Assembly: GCA_020444175.1 (NCBI GenBank)
Contig: JAHLLM010000044.1
Coordinates: 1-45,106, forward strand
From: Desulfobulbaceae bacterium
Lineage (GTDB): Bacteria; Desulfobacterota; Desulfobulbia; Desulfobulbales; SURF-16
Reading direction: 5' to 3'
Length of the DNA stretch: 45,106 nucleotides
Below, in pieces: positions 25,479 to 33,354 of this stretch. A program made the translations under genes and the position numbers. The notes beneath the pieces were generated by a model. The model ran no database searches. It had not been told where the DNA came from and worked only from the letters and a program-made list of their open reading frames with translations. The stretch's first letter is position 1. The number at the start of each line of letters is the position of its first letter.

Positions 25479-25763
25479 TTGGCAACAATAAGACAGCAAC
25501 TCATTGAGCTTTTACAGAATCAGGAGGTAAATGCCCGGGACATATCTCAGATTCTATCAATACGCGAAAAGGAGGTTTATGATCATCTCGAACATATAAA
25601 TCGCTCAATACGCACAAAGGGGCAAAAGCTGCTGGTTTCTCCATTCCAATGCCTTGGTTGCGGTTTTCTCTTTAAAGACCGTTATCGCTTTGACCGTCCT
25701 GGTCGTTGTCCGCATTGTAAAGAAGGCCATATTCGTATGGCCACTTACCGGATAGAGAAGTAG
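25479..25763 (+). CDS. HTH/zinc-ribbon transcriptional regulator (COG3357-like)
   Basis: 94 aa from TTG 25479, 4 nt after the previous stop, with AGGAT upstream; TTG 25431 would give a longer overlap. N-terminal winged-helix-like segment (IRQQLIELLQNQEVNARDIS...EVYDHLEHI) and a C-terminal zinc ribbon with two Cys pairs: CLGC, then CPHC about 20 residues later. This matches the small HTH plus zinc-ribbon regulators known from archaea and some bacteria. Target genes unknown. A terminator follows. Confidence 0.82.
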   Translation: MATIRQQLIELLQNQEVNARDISQILSIREKEVYDHLEHINRSIRTKGQKLLVSPFQCLGCGFLFKDRYRFDRPGRCPHCKEGHIRMATYRIEK

Positions 25764-25785
25764 CCTCTTTGTTTTTTCCTCATTT

Positions 25786-25838
25786 ACCCGACTGCCAGGT
25801 TATTCAATGCCTTTTATCTGCCAGTCGGGTATCTTTTT
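25786..25838 (+). terminator. Rho-independent terminator
   Basis: Stem ACCCGACTGCCAG / CTGCCAGTCGGGT (9 continuous pairs from the base plus more above a bulge), followed by ATCTTTTT. It ends the 25112-25763 operon. Confidence 0.75.
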
Positions 25839-25988
25839 GAAAATACGTGCATTCCTACCCGACATCGGGTCATATCCAGCCCTGTATGCCCCGATGTCCT
25901 CTATTTTTTCCTTCATGGCAGAATTAAAATTGAGTCAAACAAGAGAATCTCGCCAAGAATCACGACAAAAAATGAAAGGGAGGATGTC

Positions 25989-26447
25989 ATGAAAAAAAAT
26001 ATCGTATTGCTGGTTCTGACTCTTTTAGTCTTTTCCGTTGGCACCGTACAGGCTGGAAATAACGCCAGGCAGAGCACCACTGCCGGTGCAGTGGGAGGAG
26101 CCCTTGTCGGCCAGGCGATAAGCAGAAATACCGAAGGCACATTGATAGGGGCAACATTGGGTGGAGTGATTGGCTATATCGTTGGCAATGAAATGGATAA
26201 AAACGGAGAGGTGCGCTACGTGCATCATTCACGTCCAGAGGTAAAATATGTTTACGTGACTCCTCCACGGCGTCCCCCTGTGAAAGTAATTATTCAAAAT
26301 GCATTTGATTATGATTACAGGAATGGCACCAAGCATTGGAGAAAACCGAGGCCGAGAGGATACAACAAGCACCGTCATCACAAAAAATATCGCTCTGAAA
26401 GGAGATACAGGGAGAGCCGGGATAACTATAGAATTGTAATCCGCTAG
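25989..26447 (+). CDS. Exported glycine-zipper protein
   Basis: 152 aa. Signal peptide MKKNIVLLVLTLLVFSVGTVQA, cleavage after VQA. A glycine-zipper segment (AGAVGGALVGQAISRNTEGT...GATLGGVIGYIVGNEM) about 33-70 forms two small-residue helices of the 2TM type found in outer-membrane and envelope proteins. The C-terminal half is strongly basic with Arg/Lys/His/Tyr-rich sequence (residues about 95-152), which could bind nucleic acid, peptidoglycan or LPS. Good AGGGAGGA Shine-Dalgarno. Monocistronic. Function unknown. Confidence 0.85.
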   Translation: MKKNIVLLVLTLLVFSVGTVQAGNNARQSTTAGAVGGALVGQAISRNTEGTLIGATLGGVIGYIVGNEMDKNGEVRYVHHSRPEVKYVYVTPPRRPPVKVIIQNAFDYDYRNGTKHWRKPRPRGYNKHRHHKKYRSERRYRESRDNYRIVIR

Positions 26448-26505
26448 TTTGAAGTCTGAAGGTGAGTCTGTAAGGTGCTGCGTCTTTTAGAAAGATAAGA
26501 AAATG

Positions 26506-26539
26506 TCTTCGTTCCCACCGAATAGAGTGGGAACGAAGA
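26506..26539. repeat. Hairpin repeat after glycine-zipper gene
   Basis: Perfect 14-bp inverted repeat TCTTCGTTCCCAC ... GTGGGAACGAAGA with an 8-nt loop and no T-run. The arms resemble the GTTCCCAC arms of family E at 21018-21147, so this is likely a solo unit of that family. It could still stop or protect the two converging transcripts. Confidence 0.6.
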
Positions 26540-26618
26540 TGAAGGTTGTTCCTTGGCAACCATTTTCGTTGCATATACTCTCTTTGGGAATTACCCCTCA
26601 CACGCCCTCTGAGAGGTC

Positions 26619-27671
26619 TCAATCAGCACATGTTTTACAGTTAAATTTTGCGGCAAGCTGGCCGCATGCCGCAGAAATATCAGCTCCACGGCTCGTTCGA
26701 ACCAGAACGGTATACCCACTGTCACGCAGGATGTCCTGAAAGGTGTCTATTTTGTCCTGGGCAGGTTTTTTAAAGGGAAGTTTCTCCGCTTCATTACATG
26801 GAAGAAGATTTATCTTGGCGGGAATACCTCGCAGGATTTTGGCAAGATTTCTGGCATCATGCTTCGAATCATTGACATCTTTAAGAAGAATGTACTCAAA
26901 CATGATGCGCCTCCTTTTCTGAAGCGGAAAATTCCGGCAGGCTTCAAGCAATTCCTCCAGAGGATACCGGGCATTAATAGGCATAATGCGGTTTCGTGTA
27001 TCATTATCCGCGGCATGCAGGGATATGGCAAGGTTCACCCTGACATTACGACCCAGTTCAATAATTCTGGGTATAAGACCACAGGTTGAAACGGTGACCT
27101 TTCTGTCCGAAAAATTCAGTCCAAATTCATCCAGAATGACGGAAAGGGATTTCATGAGATTATCAAAATTTGCCAGGGGTTCACCCATGCCCATAAAGAC
27201 AAGATTGTTAACCACACCCGCCTCTCTCGTCTGTAAATCATGCATTACGGCACAAACCTGATTCACTATCTCGGCACATGTCAGGTTTCTGGTCAGCCCC
27301 ATGGTTCCTGTAAGACAAAAGGCGCATCCCATTGCGCATCCGACCTGAGACGAAATGCAAAGTGTGTGTCGATCATCTTCAGGGATAAGAACGCTTTCAA
27401 CCAGTTTACCGTCGGCTAATTCAAATGCATATTTAATGGTGCCGTCGCTGGAAATTTCTTTAACTGCAGGTTCAAATCGGCTGAAATAAGCCTCCTTTTC
27501 CAGAGACTCACGCAAATTCTTTGACAAATCCGTCATTTGTGCAAAACTTGTCACTTCAGGACGATAGAGCCAGGAAAAAATCTGTCTGGCTCTGAAGGCA
27601 GGCAAACCACGATCTTTTACAAAAGCGGATAAATCATCTCTGGTCAGATTTTTAAGATCAATTTTTTTCAA
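26619..27671 (-). CDS. rlmN: 23S rRNA/tRNA adenine-C2 methyltransferase RlmN
   Basis: Radical SAM enzyme that methylates A2503 of 23S rRNA and A37 of some tRNAs. From TTG 27671 it is 350 aa. N-terminal HhH-like domain (RDDLSAFVKDRGLPAFRARQ), [4Fe-4S] cluster Cys112, Cys116, Cys119 (CAMGCAFC), GMGEPLANFDN, and a catalytic Cys near the C-terminus in ADISAACGQL. The frame stays open to TTG 27746, but that extension (MKNGASEAETRIYALQGENE) is encoded by a dispersed repeat and recurs before the gene at 29903-30772, so I exclude it. Start not certain. Downstream of the response-regulator gene on the same strand. Confidence 0.94.
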   Translation of the reverse strand: MKKIDLKNLTRDDLSAFVKDRGLPAFRARQIFSWLYRPEVTSFAQMTDLSKNLRESLEKEAYFSRFEPAVKEISSDGTIKYAFELADGKLVESVLIPEDDRHTLCISSQVGCAMGCAFCLTGTMGLTRNLTCAEIVNQVCAVMHDLQTREAGVVNNLVFMGMGEPLANFDNLMKSLSVILDEFGLNFSDRKVTVSTCGLIPRIIELGRNVRVNLAISLHAADNDTRNRIMPINARYPLEELLEACRNFPLQKRRRIMFEYILLKDVNDSKHDARNLAKILRGIPAKINLLPCNEAEKLPFKKPAQDKIDTFQDILRDSGYTVLVRTSRGADISAACGQLAAKFNCKTCAD

Positions 27672-27688
27672 AATACGTATGTTCCCTT

Positions 27689-27753
27689 CATTTTCACCCT
27701 GAAGGGCATAAATCCTTGTCTCCGCTTCGCTCGCTCCATTTTTCAACAGGCTG
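27689..27753. repeat. CAGCCTGTTGAAAAA repeat (family F), partial copy
   Basis: 65 bp matching the right end of the full element at 30910-30974, with three or so differences. It carries only one terminal repeat. It lies exactly between the stop codon of the response regulator (27754) and the probable rlmN start. Confidence 0.75.
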
Positions 27754-28176
27754 TCAGTGATTTACAAAGGTTACTTCACGAAAACGATTTTTCCAGGTAA
27801 GAAATTTCTGGTGGCAGTATTGGACTCTATTTTCAAGCTCTTCAATATTAAGAGGCTTGTAAAAGATGTCGACAGCGCCAAGAAGATGTGAATTATGAAC
27901 TATATAAGGAGATTTATGGGCTGTAATGATAATTGCATCAGTGGAGGAATGGATTTCATTTATTTGTGCCACCAGGTCAAAACCTCCAAGACCCGGCATT
28001 GTTAAATCGGTCAAAACGAGATTGTATGGTCTTTTCTTAAATGACTCAAGGGCAACCAGGGGATTACTGAAAGCATCACAGGCATATCCCGTCAGAACAG
28101 CAAGTGTTGTTGCTATGCCTTCAGCAATGGCAGGTTCGTCATCGACCACCATGATTCTGTATTGTTCGCAATCCAT
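27754..28176 (-). CDS. Single-domain response regulator
   Basis: 140 aa, one CheY-like receiver: acidic pair VVDDEP (about 11-14), phospho-acceptor Asp57 (LVLTDLTMPGLGG), Thr/Ser region IIITAHK and Lys in FYKPL. No output domain; a short ~15-residue C-terminal tail. Such proteins act by protein-protein contact or in phosphorelays. It is divergent from the receiver-kinase fusion at 28702, which may be its partner (inference). No clear Shine-Dalgarno. Its stop codon abuts a family F repeat. Confidence 0.9.
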   Translation of the reverse strand: MDCEQYRIMVVDDEPAIAEGIATTLAVLTGYACDAFSNPLVALESFKKRPYNLVLTDLTMPGLGGFDLVAQINEIHSSTDAIIITAHKSPYIVHNSHLLGAVDIFYKPLNIEELENRVQYCHQKFLTWKNRFREVTFVNH

Positions 28177-28254
28177 AGTAAAATAGTAAAAAAAGTAAAA
28201 TTCTTATACTGATTGTGTTAAATTCGATATACTAATAAATATCTATGTCAGTAT

Positions 28255-28318
28255 GGGCTCGAAATGAGCCTCAACTCCAGGCCGTAACTATTGAAATACA
28301 GGGCAGATGGATAGTTAC
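28255..28318. repeat. Dispersed repeat family A, copy in divergent regulatory region
   Basis: GGGCTCGAAATGAGCCTCAACTCCAGGCCGTAACTATT matches 23549-23588; the second half is shortened to an inverted GTAACTATT...GATAGTTAC pair. It lies between two divergent two-component genes. Confidence 0.75.
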
Positions 28319-28383
28319 ATAATGAAAACAGTGCGGATTGGCAACATTGCAGGCAGACTTTTCGATGGTGTTTAGCCCAAAAT

Positions 28384-28485
28384 TGATGGTCTCGCAAAAA
28401 AGCCCTCAAGCTGACCATCCGCCAACGCAATATCAACAAGTTACATGCTTGTCGGCGGCGGTTGAGGGGGGGTACGAAACCGTCA
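28384..28485. repeat. MITE-like repeat family D, copy 2
   Basis: 102 bp, homologous to 14114-14216. Better-preserved ends: TGATGGTCTCGCAAAAA and the complement of TGACGGTTTCGTA. Internal arms CCTCAAG...CCGCC and GGCGGCGGTTGAGG can also pair. It sits 217 bp upstream of the receiver-kinase gene. Confidence 0.75.
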
Positions 28486-28701
28486 AAATTATTTCTTCAT
28501 TTATCCATTTAGGAGGCCATTGTCGGATGCCTCCTGGGTCCAAATTCGTATTTTACATGCCAAATTCTTATAATGGCAATCTTTTTCCACGGTTACCACA
28601 TATTTTTTTTTAAATACATGAAACAACAGGCGCTTTAGATTATAATTAATAACTTTAATTATCTGTTTTTCTTGGGAAATTATTTTGATACAGGAACCAT
28701 A

Positions 28702-29892
28702 ATGGAAAAAATACTCATCGTTGATGATTATCCAGCAACCATTAGAGCACTCGTTGTAAAGTTGCAGAAACATTACCACGTTGATGTTGCAACCAGTGGG
28801 GCCGAAGCTCTTGAGCTTGCTCTTGCCAGTCTTCCAGATCTCATCCTGCTTGACGTCATGATGCCTGGAATGGATGGCTACGAGTTATGTTCCATTCTCA
28901 AAGAAAGTAAAAGCACCTGTAATATTCCGATTATTTTTGTGACGGCAAGAGCCGCCGAAGAAGACGAGGAAAGGGGGCTTGCCCTTGGAGCTGTTGATTA
29001 CTTAACAAAGCCTTTTAGTACAGCTATTGTCTCGGCACGTATTCGAACCCACCTTGACTTGAAACGCCACCATGACAATCTCGAAAAAATGGTTGATGAG
29101 AGGACCGAGGAACTAAACAAGGCATTAACCCTGCTCAAAGCAAAAAAAGAAAGCGAGTATCGTCAAGCTGCACAGATTCACAGCGGCAGGCTTGCCGCCC
29201 TGGGCGAGATGGCGACTTCAATGGCCCATGAAATCAATCAGCCGCTCAATGTTCTTTCAATCACCCTGCAGGGCTGGCAGTTGCTGGAACGTAGAGATGC
29301 ACTAACCAAAGAAAAGATGTTGGGTGATGTGCAGATTCTGTTGGATAATGTTGGTCGTATCACAAAACTGATTGACCACGTGCGGACCCTCGGGCATGCC
29401 TCTCAGGATGTTTGCAGTTTCTCCCTGGCCAAAGTTCTTCAAAACGCCCTGTCCCTTTGCCGGATGCAGTTCTTGAATCATGGCATTGAGATAAATCTTG
29501 AAATTGATGAAAATGTGCCTGAAGTGGATGCCATTGAATCCGAAGTTGAGCAGGTCATCCTGAACATCTTATCCAATGCACGCTATGCCCTGGCCGAAAA
29601 AAATCAAAAGGATCAGCATTTTTCACCGGTTCTTTCCCTCTCTCTGACAGAGCAGGACAATATGATTTGTCTTGCGGTTAAAGATAATGGAGGAGGTGTG
29701 GAACCCATGGCCGAAGAAAATATTTTTGATCCTTTTTTTACGACTAAACCAGCAGGGCAGGGTACCGGACTTGGCTTGAATATATGTAAGCAGTTGATGC
29801 TTAAATTTGATGGTGATATTACACTGGAAAACAATCCGGGGCAGGGAGCCTGTTTTAAGATCTGTCTGCCTGGACCGGACAAGAAAGAGTAG
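28702..29892 (+). CDS. Receiver-histidine kinase fusion protein
   Basis: 396 aa from ATG 28702 (AGGAA 5 nt upstream). N-terminal receiver with Asp51 (LILLDVMMPGMDG), a coiled-coil linker about 120-160 (NLEKMVDERTEELNKAL), a HisKA-type dimerisation domain with His176 (MAHEINQPLNV, the NtrB/DctB-like 'HEINQPL' type) and a C-terminal ATPase (N box ILNILSNARYAL, DNGGGV, GQGTGLGLNICK). No membrane segment, so it is a cytoplasmic kinase probably controlled by phosphorylation of its own receiver from another kinase. It is divergent from a single-domain receiver and convergent with the radical SAM gene, 10 bp apart. Confidence 0.94.
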   Translation: MEKILIVDDYPATIRALVVKLQKHYHVDVATSGAEALELALASLPDLILLDVMMPGMDGYELCSILKESKSTCNIPIIFVTARAAEEDEERGLALGAVDYLTKPFSTAIVSARIRTHLDLKRHHDNLEKMVDERTEELNKALTLLKAKKESEYRQAAQIHSGRLAALGEMATSMAHEINQPLNVLSITLQGWQLLERRDALTKEKMLGDVQILLDNVGRITKLIDHVRTLGHASQDVCSFSLAKVLQNALSLCRMQFLNHGIEINLEIDENVPEVDAIESEVEQVILNILSNARYALAEKNQKDQHFSPVLSLSLTEQDNMICLAVKDNGGGVEPMAEENIFDPFFTTKPAGQGTGLGLNICKQLMLKFDGDITLENNPGQGACFKICLPGPDKKE

Positions 29893-29902
29893 CTGATTTT
29901 CC

Positions 29903-30772
29903 CTACAAAGCCCGAAGAAACTCCGGAGTGAGCTTTCTTTCCCCGGCAATGGCCTCGTCAATTGCTGCCAGAACCATTTTCTTATCCCTACTTAAACGAC
30001 AGTTCAGAGGGAGATAATTCGAGGCATGATTTGACTGAAATTGTGCTTTTGGGGTATTGATATTTTTCACAAGAAGCCGCAACTCCTCAAGCATTTCACC
30101 TTGTGTTTGAATGATAAATTTTTTCGATTTTTCAAGATGATAAAGGGAAGTGTTCGGAAGAAGCATGAGGGTCAGGGCGGCAATCTGATTTGGCGACATC
30201 TCGGTGACCACCCGTCCTGTTTCAATGGCGTGCTCTCTTGAATTCTCCTTTCCTCCAATACCAAGGAGAACAGTGACCGAAAGGAAAAGTCCTGCATTTC
30301 TGATTCGTTGACCTGCTTCAATCATCCTGGCACTGTCAGCCCCCTTTTGAATGTCTCTGAGTACTCTGTCAGAACCGCTTTCAAGGCCCATGTATACCCG
30401 GTGGAGCCCCATCTCCTTTAATTCTCGCAGCTCTTTTTCTGATTTTAATAAAATAGATTTGGCATTACCGTATAGGCTTATCCGATTCACCCAGGGGAGC
30501 TTCTTTTTTATCCTGCTAAACAGATTTACAAGTCGCCTATGGGGTATTATAAGGGCATCGCCGTCAGCAAGAAAGACCCTGTTGAGTCGAGTGCAGTGGA
30601 CAGAGGCGAAATCGATATCAGCATTCACCACATCGTCATTTTTAATGCGGAACAGGACTCCCTTGTAAGTTCCGCAGAAAATGCATTTGTTGTGCGAGCA
30701 GCCGACAGTGACCTGTAGGATTATTGAATTCGCCTCGCTGGGAGGACGTATGATTGTTCCTTCGTAATGCAT
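29903..30772 (-). CDS. Radical SAM protein
   Basis: 289 aa from ATG 30772. Radical SAM cluster motif CSHNKCIFC near residue 25, then GDALIIP, SLYGNAKSIL, MGLESGSDRVL and LLGIGGKENS, typical of the Elp3/MiaB/NifB-fold (B12-independent) radical SAM group. The target is not recognised. The frame is open further upstream to TTG 30967, but those 65 residues are encoded by the family F repeat and share their first 20 residues with the false extension of rlmN, so I exclude them. Shine-Dalgarno is weak (GAGAT, 13 nt). Confidence 0.88.
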   Translation of the reverse strand: MHYEGTIIRPPSEANSIILQVTVGCSHNKCIFCGTYKGVLFRIKNDDVVNADIDFASVHCTRLNRVFLADGDALIIPHRRLVNLFSRIKKKLPWVNRISLYGNAKSILLKSEKELRELKEMGLHRVYMGLESGSDRVLRDIQKGADSARMIEAGQRIRNAGLFLSVTVLLGIGGKENSREHAIETGRVVTEMSPNQIAALTLMLLPNTSLYHLEKSKKFIIQTQGEMLEELRLLVKNINTPKAQFQSNHASNYLPLNCRLSRDKKMVLAAIDEAIAGERKLTPEFLRAL

Positions 30773-30792
30773 AAAATAAAAATTATCTCTAC

Positions 30793-30974
30793 CAGGCTGT
30801 TGAAAAACTACTGCGCTCGAAGTCTCACTTTGTTCGCTATCTGCTGATACTGCGTCAAAATTCGGCTCAAAATGCTCATTTACTCCATGTAAACTGTGCT
30901 TTTTCGCCTCATTTTCACCCTGAAGGGCATAAATCCTTGTCTCCGCTACGCTCGCTACATTTTTCAACAGCCTG
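30793..30974. repeat. CAGGCTGTTGAAAAA repeat (family F), full copy
   Basis: 182 bp bounded by perfect 15-bp inverted ends CAGGCTGTTGAAAAA / TTTTTCAACAGCCTG, without transposase coding: a MITE-like element. A 65-bp piece recurs at 27689-27753. It lies directly upstream of the radical SAM gene and keeps an open frame into it. Confidence 0.85.
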
Positions 30975-31123
30975 CTAAACCCTGTTGACGAAGAAGAGAT
31001 GTGTTGAGGTGCTCATAAATAACAAAAAAGGCACAAAAACAAGCAGAAAAGCTGGATGCTCTGTCTGCTCCTGTCCCTGTGCCTGTCAAAGAGTTGCAAG
31101 GCAAAACGCCAATTCGTTGCGTT

Positions 31124-32203
31124 TTAAGCGTTTTTCTCAAATTCCTTCATGAAATCAACGAGATCAACTACACCCTGCTGCGGGAAGGCATTATAGATAG
31201 AAGCTCTGCAGCCACCGATGGAACGGTGTCCTTTAAGACCGTCAAATCCTTTAGCCGATGCTTCAGCAACGAATCTGGCTTCAAGTTCAGGGGTAGGCAG
31301 GTTAAAAGTTACGTTCATGAGAGAACGGGAGCTTTTCTGGGCATGTCCTCTGTAGAAATCCGTGCTGTCGATGGCCTGGTAGAGAAGGGCTGCTTTTTCC
31401 TTATTGATTTTTTCCATGGCAGTTACACCACCGTTCTTTTTCAGCCACTTGCAAACCAGACCTATTATATAAATGGCAAAGCAGGGCGGGGTATTGAACA
31501 TTGACCCTTTATCAGCGTGGGTATTATAGCGGAACATGGTTGGTACAGTGTCCGGGGTGCGGTCGAGAAGGTCATCCCTGACAATCACCAAAGTACCCCC
31601 GGCAGGACCAATATTCTTCTGAGCACCAGCAAAGACAAGGCCAAATTGATTCATGTCAAATGGGCGAGACATGATATCAGAACTCATGTCACAGACCAGC
31701 ATTTTATCTGATTTTGGCATGGATTGGAATTGCGTCCCGTAAATAGTGTTATTGGAAACAAAATAAAGGTATTCAGAATCACTATCCACACTGTAGTCGC
31801 TATCGCCAGGCACATGATTAAAAGTTGATTCTTCACTTGAGTAAGCGACGTGGGCTGAGGCGATGATATTAGCCTCTTTAATGGCTTTTTTTGCCCATGT
31901 GCCGGTGTTAAGGTATGATCCTTTTTTTCCAGGACCGAGAAGGTTCATGGGGACCATGGCAAATTGACTTGAAGCGCCACCCTGTAAAAATAAAATTTTA
32001 TAATTTGAGGGAATGTTTAAAAGCTCCCTTACAAGGCTTTCCGCTTCCTCTGCAACCGCCATGAATTCCTTGCTTCGATGGCTCATTTCGATCAGGCCGA
32101 TTCCCTTGTCATTAAAGTTTACGATGTCTTTTGCTGCCTGTGCAAGGACATCCACGGGAAGTGTTGCCGGACCGGGACTGAAGTTATAGATTCTTTCTGG
32201 CAT
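31124..32203 (-). CDS. serC: Phosphoserine aminotransferase
   Basis: 359 aa, full length. PLP enzyme converting 3-phosphohydroxypyruvate and glutamate to phosphoserine in serine biosynthesis (and an analogous step for pyridoxal phosphate). Typical N-terminus YNFSPGPATLP, FLQGGASSQFAM, PLP Lys196 in FAGAQKNIGPAG, and C-terminal FDGLKGHRSIGGCRASIYNA. Strong GGAGAGGAG Shine-Dalgarno before ATG 32203. Monocistronic; a weak AAAACGC/GCGTTTT hairpin follows the stop. Confidence 0.97.
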   Translation of the reverse strand: MPERIYNFSPGPATLPVDVLAQAAKDIVNFNDKGIGLIEMSHRSKEFMAVAEEAESLVRELLNIPSNYKILFLQGGASSQFAMVPMNLLGPGKKGSYLNTGTWAKKAIKEANIIASAHVAYSSEESTFNHVPGDSDYSVDSDSEYLYFVSNNTIYGTQFQSMPKSDKMLVCDMSSDIMSRPFDMNQFGLVFAGAQKNIGPAGGTLVIVRDDLLDRTPDTVPTMFRYNTHADKGSMFNTPPCFAIYIIGLVCKWLKKNGGVTAMEKINKEKAALLYQAIDSTDFYRGHAQKSSRSLMNVTFNLPTPELEARFVAEASAKGFDGLKGHRSIGGCRASIYNAFPQQGVVDLVDFMKEFEKNA

Positions 32204-32412
32204 ACTCTTATCTCCTCTCCGCCATATATTTATCTGACGTATTTTAAATTTTTTAAAGGTCTACAACCACCTTTGTTTTCAGCGTATTCTGACCCAACAA
32301 GCAGGGGTAAATACAATGTCTTCTGACAACCAGAGCTGAAAAACATGCAATAATAGTGTAAATAAGGAACTCTGTCATCTACTTACTGAAACACTATATA
32401 AAGAATACAACT

Positions 32413-33354
32413 GTGTCCCGAACTTACAAGCCAAAAATAATCGTTCTTATTGGTCCCACTGCTGTTGGCAAAACGGAACTCTCCCTTACCATTGCCGAAG
32501 ATTTCGGGTGTGAAATCATATCCATGGACTCCATGCAGATATATAAGCACATGGATATCGGCACGGCAAAACCTTCAAAAGAGGAACAGGAAAGAGCCCC
32601 TCATCACCTGATTGATTTTGTTGATCCCGCTGAACAGTACAATGTTGCAAGGTATGTAGCCGATGCAGAAGCATCGATGCAAAAAGTAGCTCAGGCCAAT
32701 CATCTGCCGCTTTTTGTGGGGGGAACCGGGCTCTATATGAAGGGGGTTCTTGAAGGCATTTTTGAACTGCCTGCTGTCTCCGGAGAAACAAAAAAAAGAG
32801 TACAGTATATTTTACAGGATAAAGGGTTGCCATTTCTGCATGCTGAATTAAGCAAGGTTGATCCTGAGAGTGCATCAAGGGTTCATCCCAATGATCTGCA
32901 GAGAACAACACGGGCCATGGAAATATTTATCGAGACAGGTATACCCTGGAGCCAACATCTGCACATGCATAACAAAGAAAAATCCAAATGCAAAGAGCGC
33001 TATGATGTTGTCAAAATCGGCCTGAACTATGACCGGAAATTGCTCTATGAGAGGATAAACAGAAGGGTAGACATTATGGTTGACCAGGGCCTGCTTCGTG
33101 AGGTGGAAGGACTCCTGTCTATGGGCTATTCTCGGGATCTTAACGCCATGCAGGCGATCGGCTACAAGCATATGATTGAATTCATCGATAAAAAATGGCA
33201 GTGGGAAAAAGCTTTGGAGTACCTGGCCCGCGATACGCGCCGATATGCCAAAAGGCAACTCACCTGGTTCGGGCGTGACCCGGAAATCAAATGGTTCAGA
33301 CCGGATAAGCCGAAAGAAGTTGTGCTTTTGCTGAAGGAGTTTCTTGGTCAATGA
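32413..33354 (+). CDS. miaA: tRNA dimethylallyltransferase
   Basis: 313 aa, GTG start at 32413 with a weak AAAGAA site. Adds the dimethylallyl group to A37 of tRNAs reading UNN codons. P-loop GPTAVGKT (14-21), DSMQIYKHMDIGTAK, the HHLIDFV substrate element and the C-terminal AMQAIGYK and RYAKRQLTWFGRD. Its stop overlaps the recJ start (ATGA), so the two are translationally coupled. MiaB, which methylthiolates the same base, is encoded 4 kb downstream. Confidence 0.96.
   Translation: MSRTYKPKIIVLIGPTAVGKTELSLTIAEDFGCEIISMDSMQIYKHMDIGTAKPSKEEQERAPHHLIDFVDPAEQYNVARYVADAEASMQKVAQANHLPLFVGGTGLYMKGVLEGIFELPAVSGETKKRVQYILQDKGLPFLHAELSKVDPESASRVHPNDLQRTTRAMEIFIETGIPWSQHLHMHNKEKSKCKERYDVVKIGLNYDRKLLYERINRRVDIMVDQGLLREVEGLLSMGYSRDLNAMQAIGYKHMIEFIDKKWQWEKALEYLARDTRRYAKRQLTWFGRDPEIKWFRPDKPKEVVLLLKEFLGQ

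Noticed and set aside
28248-28439. 63-aa minus-strand frame starting LILRWRMVS, similar to the start of the frame at 13950-14177
   Set aside because: The similarity comes only from the shared family D repeat, not from related proteins.
31100-31123. Terminator after serC
   Set aside because: The stem AAAACGC/GCGTTTT is short and followed by only four Ts, too weak to call.
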